Counted from the first letter of the stretch, positions 51,497 through 61,091 are shown. The stretch is 64,000 nucleotides of DNA from JABDGR01 sp964561455 (GCA_964561455.1 CAZLPS010000005.1:1-64000), one strand, 5' to 3'. The notes: generated by a model from the letters alone, not told the origin. Program-made: numbers and translations.

Positions 51497-52363
51497 CTAG
51501 AAATCCACATCTATCAGCTTGGCCAGGTCGTCTATCTCAGGGTCCGGCGTCCAGCCCGGGGGTGGCGTCAGTTGCGGTGTTTCGGCATGCGGAACTTGCA
51601 AATTATGCTCCAAACCCACGATCCAGTCCCAGAGCACCGCCTTTTGGGCGTCGGGGGCATCGGCGGGCAGGCGGGGGTAGATCTTCTTTAAATAAGCATA
51701 GGCTTCCATCTTCTTTCCCATTTTCAACAGATGACGCACATACAAGCGCCCAGCGAAAAACGGACTATCGTCGGCTTCCGCGGCCTCGCGCCACTTTTCC
51801 GCCGCCTTGGCCACCTCATGCAGGCTGTTGTCGTAAAGCGTGGCCTGGTCCTTAAGCAGGATAAATTCCCCGGGGTGGAATGCGAGTCCGCGATCGAGAA
51901 AACTGAGGGCGCGCTCCGCTTGCACGGTGCGGGCTTTGCGGTATGCGGCCGCCTGCTGGTCACGCGGCAGCGTGGCGTTGCGGTAAACCCAGGCGGGAAT
52001 GTCCAAGGCGATTTCGCTGGAGCCATTGTCCCAAAAACTCACCATGCGCGGGTCGAGCGTCGTGGAGAGGTAAATCATGGCTTCGAGGTCGGGCTGATCG
52101 CGCTGCTCCCAATAATGGTACCCTTGCAGCCAGATAAAATCGGCCAGCACCGTGCGAAATCCCCCAAACACCCCGAGGAGCATGCCCTGGCCGATGTTGT
52201 CACCCAAATCGTGCACGTTCATTTCCGGCTGCCGCGCCTTCACCTCCACCCAGGCGGCCTCCTGCAGTGGCCGCGCCACGAGACCCGCGGCGAACAGCGT
52301 GGTGAAGATCACCACCACGGCGCGCCCGCGGCGCCACCACCAACTTGTGCGGTCGAGGGTCAT
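51497..52363 (-). CDS. Membrane-anchored TPR-like protein linked to ABC exporter
   Basis: A 288-aa protein with one N-terminal helix (about residues 13-31, AVVVIFTTLFAAGLVARPL). The rest is helical with TPR-like repeats (ALSFLDRGLAFHPGEFILLK, FFAGRLYVRHLLKMGKKMEA). It contains many Trp residues in WLQGYHYWEQRDQPDLE. Located 12 nt downstream of the ABC-2 permease gene on the same strand, so it is probably an accessory of that exporter. No family name assigned. Confidence 0.7.
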   Translation of the reverse strand: MTLDRTSWWWRRGRAVVVIFTTLFAAGLVARPLQEAAWVEVKARQPEMNVHDLGDNIGQGMLLGVFGGFRTVLADFIWLQGYHYWEQRDQPDLEAMIYLSTTLDPRMVSFWDNGSSEIALDIPAWVYRNATLPRDQQAAAYRKARTVQAERALSFLDRGLAFHPGEFILLKDQATLYDNSLHEVAKAAEKWREAAEADDSPFFAGRLYVRHLLKMGKKMEAYAYLKKIYPRLPADAPDAQKAVLWDWIVGLEHNLQVPHAETPQLTPPPGWTPDPEIDDLAKLIDVDF

Positions 52364-52375
52364 GGTTCGATTAGT

Positions 52376-53236
52376 TCAAATTTCCCGGCTGAGGAAGCTG
52401 AATACCGCCAGTCCGTAAAATACTGCGATGTACACCACGCTGTAGCCGATCGCCGCCCATACCGCACCCGGCGGAACGGGATTTTTTGAGGTGAACACCA
52501 GCATTTCCCCCACAGAATAAAGCTGAAAATTGGGAAAAATAAAGCTCAGCACCCAAACAAGACTGCCCACCACCGCCGAGTCCACCGTCTGGTATGCTTC
52601 GAGCGCAATGTACTGCAGCTGGCAGATGAGATAAATGAAAAACGAGACCGCCACCGTGTACATGTTCGTGTTCGCAAAGCTCGCCACCACCATCGTTATG
52701 GACCCGAGCACGACAAATTTCAGCCACTGCAACAGGGCATTGATGGCCAGCCCGTCAAAATGCACTCGCATGGATTCGGGCAGTTCGGTGTCCACGCTCC
52801 CCGCCAGGTGCGCCAGGTGCCAGAGCGCAATGAACTGCCCCTGACGCCACCACAGGTAGGCCCCCAGCAGCGTTGTCAACAGCACCACAAACACGAGCAT
52901 CAGCATCGCCACGCCCAGCAACTTCCCGGCAATGAACGCCCACCGCTGCACGGGCTTGGCCAGCAGCGTCAACGCTGTGCGGTTGTCCAACTCGCTGAAA
53001 AACAATTGCGCGGTCACCACCACCGCCAGAATCGAGCCGAAGAACACCATGCTGCCCAATCCAAAATTCGCCGTAAACGCCAATTCCTGGGGCCCGAAAT
53101 CAAATTGCCGGAAAAATCCCGCGCACCCAATGAGCGCCAGCGCCAGCAGCACCAAAAAATTGAAAAAGCGCTGCCGCACCGCCTCCAGGAAAGTCAACCG
53201 GCCAATGAATCCAATATGTTGCAGGGCGGGAATCAC
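52376..53236 (-). CDS. ABC-2 type exporter permease
   Basis: A 286-aa protein with about six helices. It begins IGRLTFLEAVRQRFFNFLVL, typical of NosY-like/ABC-2 permeases, and has FFSELDNRTALTLLAKPVQR before the second helix. It starts at a GTG that overlaps the ATPase stop (GTGA, 53233-53236), so the subunits are translated together. Substrate unknown; such systems often export lipids, peptides or antibiotics. Confidence 0.85.
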   Translation of the reverse strand: MIPALQHIGFIGRLTFLEAVRQRFFNFLVLLALALIGCAGFFRQFDFGPQELAFTANFGLGSMVFFGSILAVVVTAQLFFSELDNRTALTLLAKPVQRWAFIAGKLLGVAMLMLVFVVLLTTLLGAYLWWRQGQFIALWHLAHLAGSVDTELPESMRVHFDGLAINALLQWLKFVVLGSITMVVASFANTNMYTVAVSFFIYLICQLQYIALEAYQTVDSAVVGSLVWVLSFIFPNFQLYSVGEMLVFTSKNPVPPGAVWAAIGYSVVYIAVFYGLAVFSFLSREI

Positions 53237-54102
53237 GCGGTGCCTTTGTCTTGTTGTTCCTTGGTGCCCACTTTTTCCAAAAACAGCCGGTCCAGCGTCA
53301 CCCGGGCTGGGTCCACGCGGCGCAAACGCGCGCCGTGGCGCGCCAGCACGGCCTCAATTTCCGCCCGCATGGCTGGGGCGAAATTTTCCACGGCGAGGTT
53401 GCACAAGTCTTCCCGCCGCAGCAATTCCTCGACCGGCCCTTGCGCCACCAGTCGGCCCTGGTTGAGGATCACCAGATGGTCGCACACGTCCTCCACTTGC
53501 GCCAGCAGGTGCGAGCACAGCAGCACCGTCTTGCCGCGCCGTTTCAACTCACGAATCAGTTCGCTGATCGCCTGCGACCCAATGGGGTCCACCCCCGCCG
53601 TCGGCTCGTCCAGAATGACGAGGCGCGGGTCGTGGACAATGGCTTGCGCGAGGCCGATGCGCTGCAACATGCCCTTCGAATACGTGCCCACCCGCCGATC
53701 CGCAGCGGCCGTCAGGCCAACTAATTCCAGCACCTCCGCGACCCGTTTTGGCTTCTCGGCCCGGGTGATGCCGCAGATGCCGGCGTAGTAGGCCACCAGC
53801 TCGCGCCCAGTGAGAAAACGGTAAAAATACGGCGATTCCGGCAGGTAGCCAACCAGCCGCCGCGCGGCCACCGAATCACTCCGCATCCCAAAAATCTCGC
53901 ACTTTCCCAGCGTCGGCTCCAGCAACCCGAGGATCACCTTCATCGTCGTACTCTTTCCGGAACCATTCGGCCCCAATAGCCCAAGCACTTGATTGTCCGC
54001 CACTTCAAACGATAAATCATCCACTGCCCGCAGCTTTACCCCCCGCAACCCCAGGCGGAAATCCTTGGTCAGGTGCTCGATGCGAATGGCGGGGGTGGAC
54101 AT
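53233..54102 (-). CDS. ABC exporter ATP-binding protein
   Basis: A 289-aa ATPase of the CcmA/NatA-like type. Walker A GPNGSGKST, signature YSKGMLQRIGLAQAI, Walker B LVILDEPTAGVDP, switch His in LLCSHLLAQVEDVCD. The C-terminal 60 residues form the extra domain of this group. It is the first gene of ATPase-permease-TPR. A 349-nt gap lies upstream. Confidence 0.92.
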   Translation of the reverse strand: MSTPAIRIEHLTKDFRLGLRGVKLRAVDDLSFEVADNQVLGLLGPNGSGKSTTMKVILGLLEPTLGKCEIFGMRSDSVAARRLVGYLPESPYFYRFLTGRELVAYYAGICGITRAEKPKRVAEVLELVGLTAAADRRVGTYSKGMLQRIGLAQAIVHDPRLVILDEPTAGVDPIGSQAISELIRELKRRGKTVLLCSHLLAQVEDVCDHLVILNQGRLVAQGPVEELLRREDLCNLAVENFAPAMRAEIEAVLARHGARLRRVDPARVTLDRLFLEKVGTKEQQDKGTA

Positions 54103-54349
54103 GAATTAAAGAAGGGTGGGGCGGAATGTGGTTTCAACCAGACTTGCACGAACTCCGCAAGGTTTTTGCCTTAAAGGCTTCCTCCAAATCCCCTTGGCAC
54201 TTCCCACCCCCTTTTTCACCCCTCCATCCCCGCAAACCGCCTCCGCCCTTCGCACCTCCCAAATTCCCGATCTTCGTTCCGCAACAAAAATCAAAAATTA
54301 CAAATTGTCCCCTCCCAAGTTCCCAATCCCATCCTCCGCTTGTCCCACA

Positions 54350-54385
54350 AGTCCGACTTGTCGGACTCGTCGAACCAGTTCGACG
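54350..54385. repeat. Twin small palindromes in gene-free gap 54103-54451
   Basis: AGTCCGA-cttg-TCGGACT (54350-54367) is directly followed by CGTCGAAC-ca-GTTCGACG (54368-54385). Both are perfect stems. The 349-nt gap between the ABC ATPase and the acylphosphatase has no protein-like frame; it is C-rich on the plus strand. The stems may form a terminator-like structure after acyP (minus strand) or a REP element. Confidence 0.6.
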
Positions 54386-54451
54386 GGTCTGCAGCACCGC
54401 GCCACTCCAAATGCGAAAATATTGGTCGTCGCGGTCAGAAAAAGCATCGCT

Positions 54452-54730
54452 TCAGGCGATTTGGAAATCCCGAAACTGCGCCGGGCCGGCCAGTACGGTA
54501 ACCGTGGTTTCCTTGACGTGATGCACCAATTGCGACTGGATTTCGCGCACGAATTCATGCACTTCCTTTTCGGCGCCCTCCACGATGATCTGCACCCGCC
54601 CGTCGGGCAGGTTCCGCACTTGGCCAGTTACTTCATAACCCTGGGCGATTTGCCGCGCCGTGTAGCGAAAACCCACGCCCTGCACGCGGCCGGCAAAGTG
54701 GGCTTCGAGTCGGAATACGGGTTGGGCCAT
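54452..54730 (-). CDS. acyP: Acylphosphatase
   Basis: A 92-aa enzyme that hydrolyses acyl phosphates such as acetyl phosphate. Both signatures are present: RVQGVGFRYTARQIA (catalytic Arg in the phosphate loop GRVQGVGFR) and GQVRNLPDGRVQIIVEG (catalytic Asn). Full length for the family. Stand-alone cytoplasmic enzyme. Confidence 0.95.
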   Translation of the reverse strand: MAQPVFRLEAHFAGRVQGVGFRYTARQIAQGYEVTGQVRNLPDGRVQIIVEGAEKEVHEFVREIQSQLVHHVKETTVTVLAGPAQFRDFQIA

Positions 54731-54892
54731 GGTTGGAAATGCTTGGGAAACGGCGATTGTGGCCCATCGTTACCCCATCGGACAATCCTTTTTGCATGGC
54801 CTCGCTTACAGTGGTAACCCGCTTTTTGTATTGGACAGGCCATGGGGATGCTCTAAGATTGGGGCTTCTGTAACACGGCGCTCGCACCTGCC

Positions 54893-55654
54893 ATGCACGA
54901 TTTCGAACATTTTTCTGACAGCGAATGGGAAGACCGGGGCGAACTCTCTTGGACTGAGTTTGACTGGCAGCAGTATTTGAAGCAGAACGAGAAGGAAATT
55001 GCCCGGTTTTTGACCCTGTACCTCCAATTTAAGGGGCGGCCAGACCATCTTGACGAGGTGGCCCGCCTGATGGGCTGGGGCGAGCAGGATTGGGCGCCGG
55101 GGACGGAAGATTCGCCGGCTGCCACACCTAAAATCGGCACCGGCGCGCCGCCCGCAGCGACGGCCAACCTGCCGTCGGACGCGCCGACTCCTGAGGCTGA
55201 AAGCGACGACGAACTTGAAGATCTGCCCCATACGTACACCATTCACAAGCATCCGGTCTTTATCGCGACGCGCGGCCTTAACCAATACCTCAATCACGTT
55301 TGGGAACTCTTCATCGCCAGCGGGAACGACTTGGGCGTCAATACGAGCTTGGCGTGGAAATTTGCCGCCAGCCTCCATGCCGGGGAATTGAATTCGGTTA
55401 TGGCCATCCATGCCCTGGATCTGGGGGATTTTACCCTGACCATTTGCCACCTCAAGAACGCCCTGAATGCCGTCAACCATTCCTTGAGCCTGCTCCATGC
55501 GCTTCCGTTGGGCGGCAATACCGCGCACAGCCAGTTCTTTCGGGAAGTCCAGGCCACCTTGTTTGACTTGCGGGAAATCTGGCTGCGGGTGATGAGCGAT
55601 TGCCGGGTGGAAAACAGCCACCGGGCCGCCGATGGCACCGATGATCGCGAATAG
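54893..55654 (+). CDS. Unknown 253-aa soluble protein
   Basis: Starts MHDFEHFSDSEWEDRGEL, has an acidic N-terminal third, a Pro/Ala/Ser linker (about residues 75-105), and a helical C-terminal half (NQYLNHVWELFIAS, HLKNALNAVNHSLSLLHA). The C-terminal helices resemble four-helix bundles that hold phosphate or small regulators, but no motif is decisive. Real by length and composition. It is followed after 122 nt by the large secreted protein, on the same strand. Confidence 0.7.
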   Translation: MHDFEHFSDSEWEDRGELSWTEFDWQQYLKQNEKEIARFLTLYLQFKGRPDHLDEVARLMGWGEQDWAPGTEDSPAATPKIGTGAPPAATANLPSDAPTPEAESDDELEDLPHTYTIHKHPVFIATRGLNQYLNHVWELFIASGNDLGVNTSLAWKFAASLHAGELNSVMAIHALDLGDFTLTICHLKNALNAVNHSLSLLHALPLGGNTAHSQFFREVQATLFDLREIWLRVMSDCRVENSHRAADGTDDRE

Positions 55655-55776
55655 CGCGGAACCGGCCCGGTCAAACGGCTGTTTGAATGTCATGCGGCTG
55701 GCCATGGCGGCAAAAAAAGGTCTTACATTTTGCCAAAATGTGGGTTATAAGTATACAACTCCACCGCCACTATCCC

Positions 55777-58131
55777 ATGAAAACTCAAATTTCCCTTATT
55801 CTGGCCGGCACGTTGATCGTCACCCCTTGCGTTCAGGCCCAGCGCACGGGCGCAGCCGGTGCCGCCGCCGGCCGGGGTGTCGGCGCGGCCGGCCGCGGTG
55901 GTCCGGTGGCGGCAGGTGCCCGCAATCCCGCCGGCGCCGCCGCCCGCGGAAATTCTCCGGGCAACGCCTCCTCGCCGGCCAATCAATCAGGCAATGCTCC
56001 CGCCAGCAATCAGCCCGCCAATAATAATGGCCCGGATAACAGCAGCAACAACAACAATATGTGGAGTGTGGCGGATCATATTTTGAATTCGGACAGCCTT
56101 TCGGCCGACACGGAGAATGGCATTTTCCAGTGGAATAACAGCAAGTTTTCCGTGGGCGAGAACTTGGCCGTGCGGATGCGTTTCGAGCGTTATCTGAGTT
56201 CCCCGGGGTTTGACAACACGGCTGAATATCAGAAAACCCTCGACCAAATCCAAAACCTGCTCAGCACCAACACCGCCAAATCTGACAGCGACGGGAATCC
56301 CGTCAGTGGCGATAGAATTTACCAAGCTTGGCAGTTGCTCTACGTGGCGGCAAAATTTCCCCAGGATGGCGGAGCCTCCGAAACCCTGGCCAACCAGGTC
56401 TTTAACGCTTGGCGGGTGCGCGACGAACTGGCCAGCAATAAAGTCCAATATACCGTGCTGGACGACCAGCGCCAGCATCAAGAAGCCAAAGTCGCCAACG
56501 CCGGTGAAGCCAAGCTGAACAACGCTTTGACTTATGCCGAGGACCACCCTGTCGAGATGGGTACGAATCCCACGCCGGGCTCCATCAAGGGTTCGGTAAC
56601 CATGAATCAATTGATGACCAGCCCTCCGGCGGTGAGCAACGGCACTTCTTCCGGCAGCAGCGGCGGCAACTCGGGTGGTTCCGGTGGCGGCACGGGTAGC
56701 GGAACCGTCGGCGCCAATGGCTCGGGGCCGGACGCCAGCCTTTCCGCCAGCAATGTACCGCTGGGCGGCAGCAGTTCGCCGGCGTCGTCTGGCGAAGCCC
56801 AGATGCGCGAGGCCTCCAAATTTGGCGTGCAATCCGCCGAACTGGCCCGCACCTACGCCAAGATGGCGTTGGTGGATGCCGATGCCACCGGCATGGTCTT
56901 GAAAGCCAAGACCCAGTACCAGACGCAATTGGTGACATACATTGCAGAACGTCGCTTCCAGCACAGCCTGATCGCCGGGATGTTTTATGAGCACATTTTC
57001 AATGGCTCCCAGCAGCGCATGGAAGTCGCCAAGGAGGAGATTTCCAAATTCATCAACACGGACAGCATTGTGCCGTCGGTGAACAGTTTTGAGTTTATTT
57101 CCCATGAAGCCATGGCCGAAGTGAACACGGGCATGAAGGCCGTCGAAAACGCCTTTGACCGCGGGGACCGCTGGATTGCCCTCCAACAGCTGCAGCAAAC
57201 GTTTCTCCTCGGCGAAAATTTGCCCCCGGTGCAGAATTTCGACCCCGCCAAGCGCCGCGTATTGCTGGGCATTTACACCGCTGGCACCGCCCTCAAGCAC
57301 ATGATTGAAATTCGGGATTTCGCCGGCGCCGAGGACAAGGTGAACAAGATTTCCGTGGACGCCAGGGATTTTGCCGATGCCGATGCCGGCCCCATCCTCT
57401 CCGCCATCAAAGAAGGCGAACAAACCAGCAACAACCTCGTCCTCGCCGCCAAGCAGGCCGCGCTTACAGGCGACGCCGACCGGGTCAACGAGACCTTGCA
57501 AAAGGCCACGGAATTATGGCCCCTCAACCCCGAAATCGCCAAATTCAGCAACACCCTGCTGGATCGCACCAATCTCGCCAACATTGGCGCCGAGAAGTTC
57601 CGGGAACTGTATGACCGCGGCGACCACCGGGCCATTTATGATGCCAAGGACGAAATTGGTGCCGCCATCTATCAAGACCCCGTCCTCGCCGGCCAGTTTA
57701 AGAAGATTGTCAACAGTGAGATGCAGGTGGATATGGCCATTACCATGGCCAACCAAGCTATGAAGCAGAACAACGGCTATGCCGCTTGGGAGGTGCTCAT
57801 GAATGCCTCCGAGCTGGAGCCCAATGACCCCGTGTTGAATCGCACGGAAAAGGATGTCGCCTCCCGGGTCGCGCCCTTTGTCGCGGCCTTGGATGCCGCC
57901 AGCCGGGCGGAAAAGGCCGGCGAGTATGCCGCCAGTCTTAACTATTATCTGCAGGCGGAAGACATTTACCCGGCCTCCCAGATATGCCATGACGCCATTG
58001 AGAATCTCAGTCTCAAGATCATGGCAAAGGCCAATCCCAGCGGCGCCTCCGCCAAGCTCCTCACCAAGCAGGAGGCCGACAAAGCCGCGGCGGAGAAGGC
58101 TGATTCCACCACCGGCGCACCGGCCTCTTAA
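55777..58131 (+). CDS. Large secreted helical-repeat protein
   Basis: A 784-aa protein from ATG 55777. The signal peptide is KTQISLILAGTLIVTPCVQA. A low-complexity Gly/Ala/Asn region (to about residue 90) and a second Gly/Ser-rich linker (about 285-345) flank a helical domain. The C-terminal 400 residues look like a series of TPR-like helix pairs (NDPVLNRTEKDVASRVAPFV, SLNYYLQAEDIYPASQICHD). I do not recognise a family. It is probably a periplasmic scaffold or outer-membrane assembly factor, judging only from layout. Confidence 0.75.
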   Translation: MKTQISLILAGTLIVTPCVQAQRTGAAGAAAGRGVGAAGRGGPVAAGARNPAGAAARGNSPGNASSPANQSGNAPASNQPANNNGPDNSSNNNNMWSVADHILNSDSLSADTENGIFQWNNSKFSVGENLAVRMRFERYLSSPGFDNTAEYQKTLDQIQNLLSTNTAKSDSDGNPVSGDRIYQAWQLLYVAAKFPQDGGASETLANQVFNAWRVRDELASNKVQYTVLDDQRQHQEAKVANAGEAKLNNALTYAEDHPVEMGTNPTPGSIKGSVTMNQLMTSPPAVSNGTSSGSSGGNSGGSGGGTGSGTVGANGSGPDASLSASNVPLGGSSSPASSGEAQMREASKFGVQSAELARTYAKMALVDADATGMVLKAKTQYQTQLVTYIAERRFQHSLIAGMFYEHIFNGSQQRMEVAKEEISKFINTDSIVPSVNSFEFISHEAMAEVNTGMKAVENAFDRGDRWIALQQLQQTFLLGENLPPVQNFDPAKRRVLLGIYTAGTALKHMIEIRDFAGAEDKVNKISVDARDFADADAGPILSAIKEGEQTSNNLVLAAKQAALTGDADRVNETLQKATELWPLNPEIAKFSNTLLDRTNLANIGAEKFRELYDRGDHRAIYDAKDEIGAAIYQDPVLAGQFKKIVNSEMQVDMAITMANQAMKQNNGYAAWEVLMNASELEPNDPVLNRTEKDVASRVAPFVAALDAASRAEKAGEYAASLNYYLQAEDIYPASQICHDAIENLSLKIMAKANPSGASAKLLTKQEADKAAAEKADSTTGAPAS

Positions 58132-58263
58132 AGCGGACGTTGCCCGTTGAATTCTGCAGGTTTTGGCGCCTTTGCCTGGTCGCTCCGGCAGGAATTGGGG
58201 ATTTCAGGCTTGTCCCCGTGCGGTGGGGCCGCTTTGTTGGTCGGTTTACATCTTTGCTCGAAC

Positions 58264-60060
58264 ATGAAGCGCACTCATCATTGCAGTCAATTGACTCAAA
58301 CCGACGCCGGTCGCGACGTCACCCTCATCGGGTGGATTAATTCCGTGCGCGACCATGGCGGCCTCATCTTCGTCGACTTGCGCGATCGCGAGGGTTTGAC
58401 CCAAATCATGTTCGACCCCCAGGACGAAGCCTTGAAGGCCGTCGTCCATACCTTGAAGGACGAATCGGTAATTGAAGTCGCCGGTCGGGTCCAGCTGCGC
58501 CCGACCGAAACCATCAATCCCAAGCTCGCCACTGGCCACATCGAAGTCGCCGCCAAACACATCACCATTCACAACGTCTGCGCCACCCTCCCGTTCCCTT
58601 TGGAAGATGACAAGGCCAACAAGGTCAACGAAGACCTCCGCCTGTCCTACCGCTACCTTGATTTACGCCGCCCGCACAGCCTTTCCCTGCTCAAGCTCCG
58701 CCATCGCGCCGCCCAATCCGTCCATCGCTACATGGACGAACAGGGCTTTTTGGAAGTAGAAACCCCGATTCTATTCAAAAGCACCCCGGAGGGTGCCCGC
58801 GAATTCCTGGTGCCCAGCCGCCTCAACCCCGGCCAGTTCTACGCGCTCTCGCAGTCGCCTCAGCAATACAAACAAATGCTCATGGTCGCGGGCGTCGAAC
58901 GCTATTACTCGCTCGCCAAATGTTTCCGTGACGAGGACCTGCGCGCCGACCGCCAGCCCGAGTTCACCCAAATTGACCTCGAAATGTCCTTCATTGATCG
59001 CGAGGACATCTACGCCCTCATCGAAGGCATGCTGAAAACCATTTGGAAGGCTGCCCTCAATCGCGACATTCCGACTCCCTTCCCGCGTCTCGCTTACCGC
59101 GACGCCATGAACCGCTTTGGCGTGGACAAGCCCGACACCCGCTTCGGCCTCGAAATCGTCGAATTGTCCGATGTGTTCAAGGATTCGACCTTCAAAGTTT
59201 TCTCCGGCACAGTCGCCAGCGGCGGGGTGGTCAAGGCTTTCAATGCCAAGGGTCTCGCCGACATCACCCAGGGTGAAATCAAGGCCCTCGAAGACATTGC
59301 GAAAACGCTCGGCGCGAAGGGCCTCGCCTTCATCAAAGCGGAAAAAGGCGAACTCAAATCGCCCATCTTGAAATTCTTCTCCGAGGCGGAAAAAGCCGAA
59401 CTGATCAAGCGCCTGCAAATCGTGGACGGGGACATTGTCTTCTTTGCCGCCGCCGGTTGGGACCGCGCCTGCGCCATTCTCGGCCGCACGCGCCTGGAAG
59501 CCGCCGCGCTGCTCGAAGCCCGCGGCCGACTCACCATCCCGAAGGATCAATATAATTTCCTCTGGGTCGTGGATTTCCCCCTCATGTCCTACGACGAGGC
59601 CGAAGGCCGCTACCTCGCCACGCACCATCCGTTCACTTCTCCCGTGGCCGAGGACGTCGCCCTGCTCGACACCAATCCGAAGGAAGTGCGCGGCCAGCAT
59701 TACGACATCGTGCTGAACGGCGTCGAACTCGGCGGTGGCAGCATCCGCATTCACCAGCCCGACGTGCAGAAGAAGATTTTCGAGGACATTTTGAAAATTC
59801 CCGCCGATGTGGTGGAGAGCCGGTTTGGCTACATGCTGCGCGCCTTCAGTTTCGGCGCGCCCCCGCACGGCGGCATCGCCCTTGGCTTCGACCGCCTCTG
59901 CGCCATGCTTGGGCATTGCTCCAGCATTCGCGATGTTGTCGCCTTCCCCAAAAACCAGCGCGGCCAGGACTTGATGGCCATGTCCCCCGGCGCCGTCACC
60001 TCCCGCCAGTTGAAGGATGCCCATATTACGGTCACGGCGGAAGTGGAATTGCCGAAATGA
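58264..60060 (+). CDS. aspS: Aspartyl-tRNA synthetase
   Basis: A 598-aa class II synthetase from ATG 58264 (MKRTHHCSQLTQTDAG); the frame upstream to 58147 is not conserved. An OB anticodon-binding domain comes first (VTLIGWINSVRDHGGLIFVD). Motif 2 is FRDEDLRADRQPEFTQID and motif 3 is GIALGFDRLCAMLG. A bacterial GAD insertion occupies about residues 290-405. Because gatCAB is encoded nearby, the enzyme may be non-discriminating and also charge tRNA-Asn, but that cannot be read from motifs alone. Confidence 0.97.
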   Translation: MKRTHHCSQLTQTDAGRDVTLIGWINSVRDHGGLIFVDLRDREGLTQIMFDPQDEALKAVVHTLKDESVIEVAGRVQLRPTETINPKLATGHIEVAAKHITIHNVCATLPFPLEDDKANKVNEDLRLSYRYLDLRRPHSLSLLKLRHRAAQSVHRYMDEQGFLEVETPILFKSTPEGAREFLVPSRLNPGQFYALSQSPQQYKQMLMVAGVERYYSLAKCFRDEDLRADRQPEFTQIDLEMSFIDREDIYALIEGMLKTIWKAALNRDIPTPFPRLAYRDAMNRFGVDKPDTRFGLEIVELSDVFKDSTFKVFSGTVASGGVVKAFNAKGLADITQGEIKALEDIAKTLGAKGLAFIKAEKGELKSPILKFFSEAEKAELIKRLQIVDGDIVFFAAAGWDRACAILGRTRLEAAALLEARGRLTIPKDQYNFLWVVDFPLMSYDEAEGRYLATHHPFTSPVAEDVALLDTNPKEVRGQHYDIVLNGVELGGGSIRIHQPDVQKKIFEDILKIPADVVESRFGYMLRAFSFGAPPHGGIALGFDRLCAMLGHCSSIRDVVAFPKNQRGQDLMAMSPGAVTSRQLKDAHITVTAEVELPK

Positions 60061-60097
60061 TTGACTTGCCAGGGAGCAAGCGGCTAGAATTCGGTCG

Positions 60098-60325
60098 ATG
60101 ACTGTGGCGCAAATCGTCAAGGAAGCCCGGAAGCTGCCGCCGACGCAACGCGCCGCGCTGGCGAACCGCATTTCACTTGATTTGATCCAGGAGGTCGCCC
60201 CGGAAATCGAGCAAGCTTGGAGCGAAGTGGCCCTCCGCCGCTTGGCCGAGTTGGACAGCGGGAAAGTTAAGCCGGTGCCAGGCCATGAGGTCATGGCGCG
60301 CGCCCGTAAAATCGTCCATCGGTGA
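60098..60325 (+). CDS. Addiction-module antitoxin-like protein
   Basis: A 75-aa protein of the putative addiction module component family. The start QIVKEARKLPPTQRAALANR and the middle EIEQAWSEVALRRLAELDSG are typical, as is the final VPGHEVMARARKIV. Such antitoxins pair with a RelE/ParE toxin encoded just downstream with an overlapping start. Here the toxin frame is truncated (see next entry), so the antitoxin is probably an orphan. Confidence 0.85.
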   Translation: MTVAQIVKEARKLPPTQRAALANRISLDLIQEVAPEIEQAWSEVALRRLAELDSGKVKPVPGHEVMARARKIVHR

Positions 60326-60390
60326 AGTCCTACTCATTTCATCGTGAGGCCGATGAGGATTATCGCCAGGCGCTTATTCCCAAGAGCAAC
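60322..60390 (+). pseudogene. Truncated RelE/ParE toxin remnant
   Basis: A GTG at 60322 overlaps the antitoxin stop. The first 17 codons (MKSYSFHREADEDYRQA) match the start of RelE/ParE toxins (F-H-x-E-A-x-x-x-Y). After that the frame runs into sequence without toxin similarity and then antisense to cutA. The toxin has lost its catalytic part, presumably by deletion. Confidence 0.6.
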
Positions 60391-60401
60391 CGTGCAGTCT
60401 A

Positions 60402-60740
60402 TTATTTCTTGTGCGGGAATCGCGTGTTCTCCACCATCCAATGCCGGAACGGCGCCGCGACGGACGCCGCTTCCACCGCCACCCATTGCGGATTCTCATA
60501 CGGATGGTTGGCTTTCAGCCATGCCAGAATTTCCTTTGCCCGGTCCGCGGGAAATTTCACCGTCAACCGCCATTCCTGGGCGCTTTCCTGTTTTCCCTTC
60601 CAGACGAAATGTGACGTCACCGGCCCGTCCACTGCCACGCAACCCGCCAGCCGCGCGGCGACCAGGGCCGCCGCCAGCTGATTGGCCCGGGCGGCGGAGC
60701 CCACGGTCGTCCAGGCGATGAGAATTTTTTTCGCAGGCAT
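60402..60740 (-). CDS. cutA: CutA1 divalent-cation tolerance protein
   Basis: A 112-aa protein that forms trimers of ferredoxin-like fold and binds Cu(II) or other divalent ions. Family blocks are AWTTVGSAARANQLAAALV, RLAGCVAVDGPVTSHFVWKGK, KEILAWLKANHPYENPQWVA. Convergent with the truncated toxin. Metal binding is of interest because a His-rich protein is encoded 350 nt away. Confidence 0.92.
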   Translation of the reverse strand: MPAKKILIAWTTVGSAARANQLAAALVAARLAGCVAVDGPVTSHFVWKGKQESAQEWRLTVKFPADRAKEILAWLKANHPYENPQWVAVEAASVAAPFRHWMVENTRFPHKK

Positions 60741-60901
60741 GGCGAGGGATGGACAAAGAGCTTTCGGCGGAGAAAAGCAAGTTAATCATTCCCGCGGAGG
60801 CAAGTTTAAGGCGAGCTAATGAATTCACCGCTGCAGGAGTTTTTCGGAGAAAACCGGGATTTAATCTTTCCATTTCCCCGCCATCTGCTATGGTTTGGGC
60901 C

Positions 60902-61091
60902 AGACCTTCTGCTGTGTCCGAGACCTCACCAGTTCTCCTACTCTGATATTCATATAATCACGGGAGTTCGACCCAGGCGGTGGCTGCCAAGCCGTACATC
61001 GGAAGGCAAAAGCCGCCCGGAGAGCACCCACCTTAACTACCAGAGGTACAGAGCAACTGCTTTAACGGCGCGAGTGGAAGGTCTTTTTTTT
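60902..61091 (+). ncRNA. ssrS: 6S RNA candidate
   Basis: A long rod-like RNA can be drawn. The closing stem AGACCTTC (60903-60910) pairs with GAAGGTCT (61077-61084), directly followed by a T-run that fits an intrinsic terminator. The interior contains GGGAGTTCGACCC, GGCGGTGGCTGCCAAGCCG, CGGAAGGCAAAAGCCGCC and GAGCACCCACCTTAACT, all characteristic of bacterial 6S RNA. 6S RNA mimics an open promoter and holds housekeeping RNA polymerase in stationary phase. The preceding 60741-60901 shows no gene. The call is from recalled consensus, not a covariance search. Confidence 0.8.

Noticed and set aside
60819..61091. Upstream part of the 180-codon frame that ends in the His-rich protein
   Set aside because: The segment coincides with the 6S RNA candidate and its terminator; the residues are not protein-like. 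Only the part from 61092 was kept.
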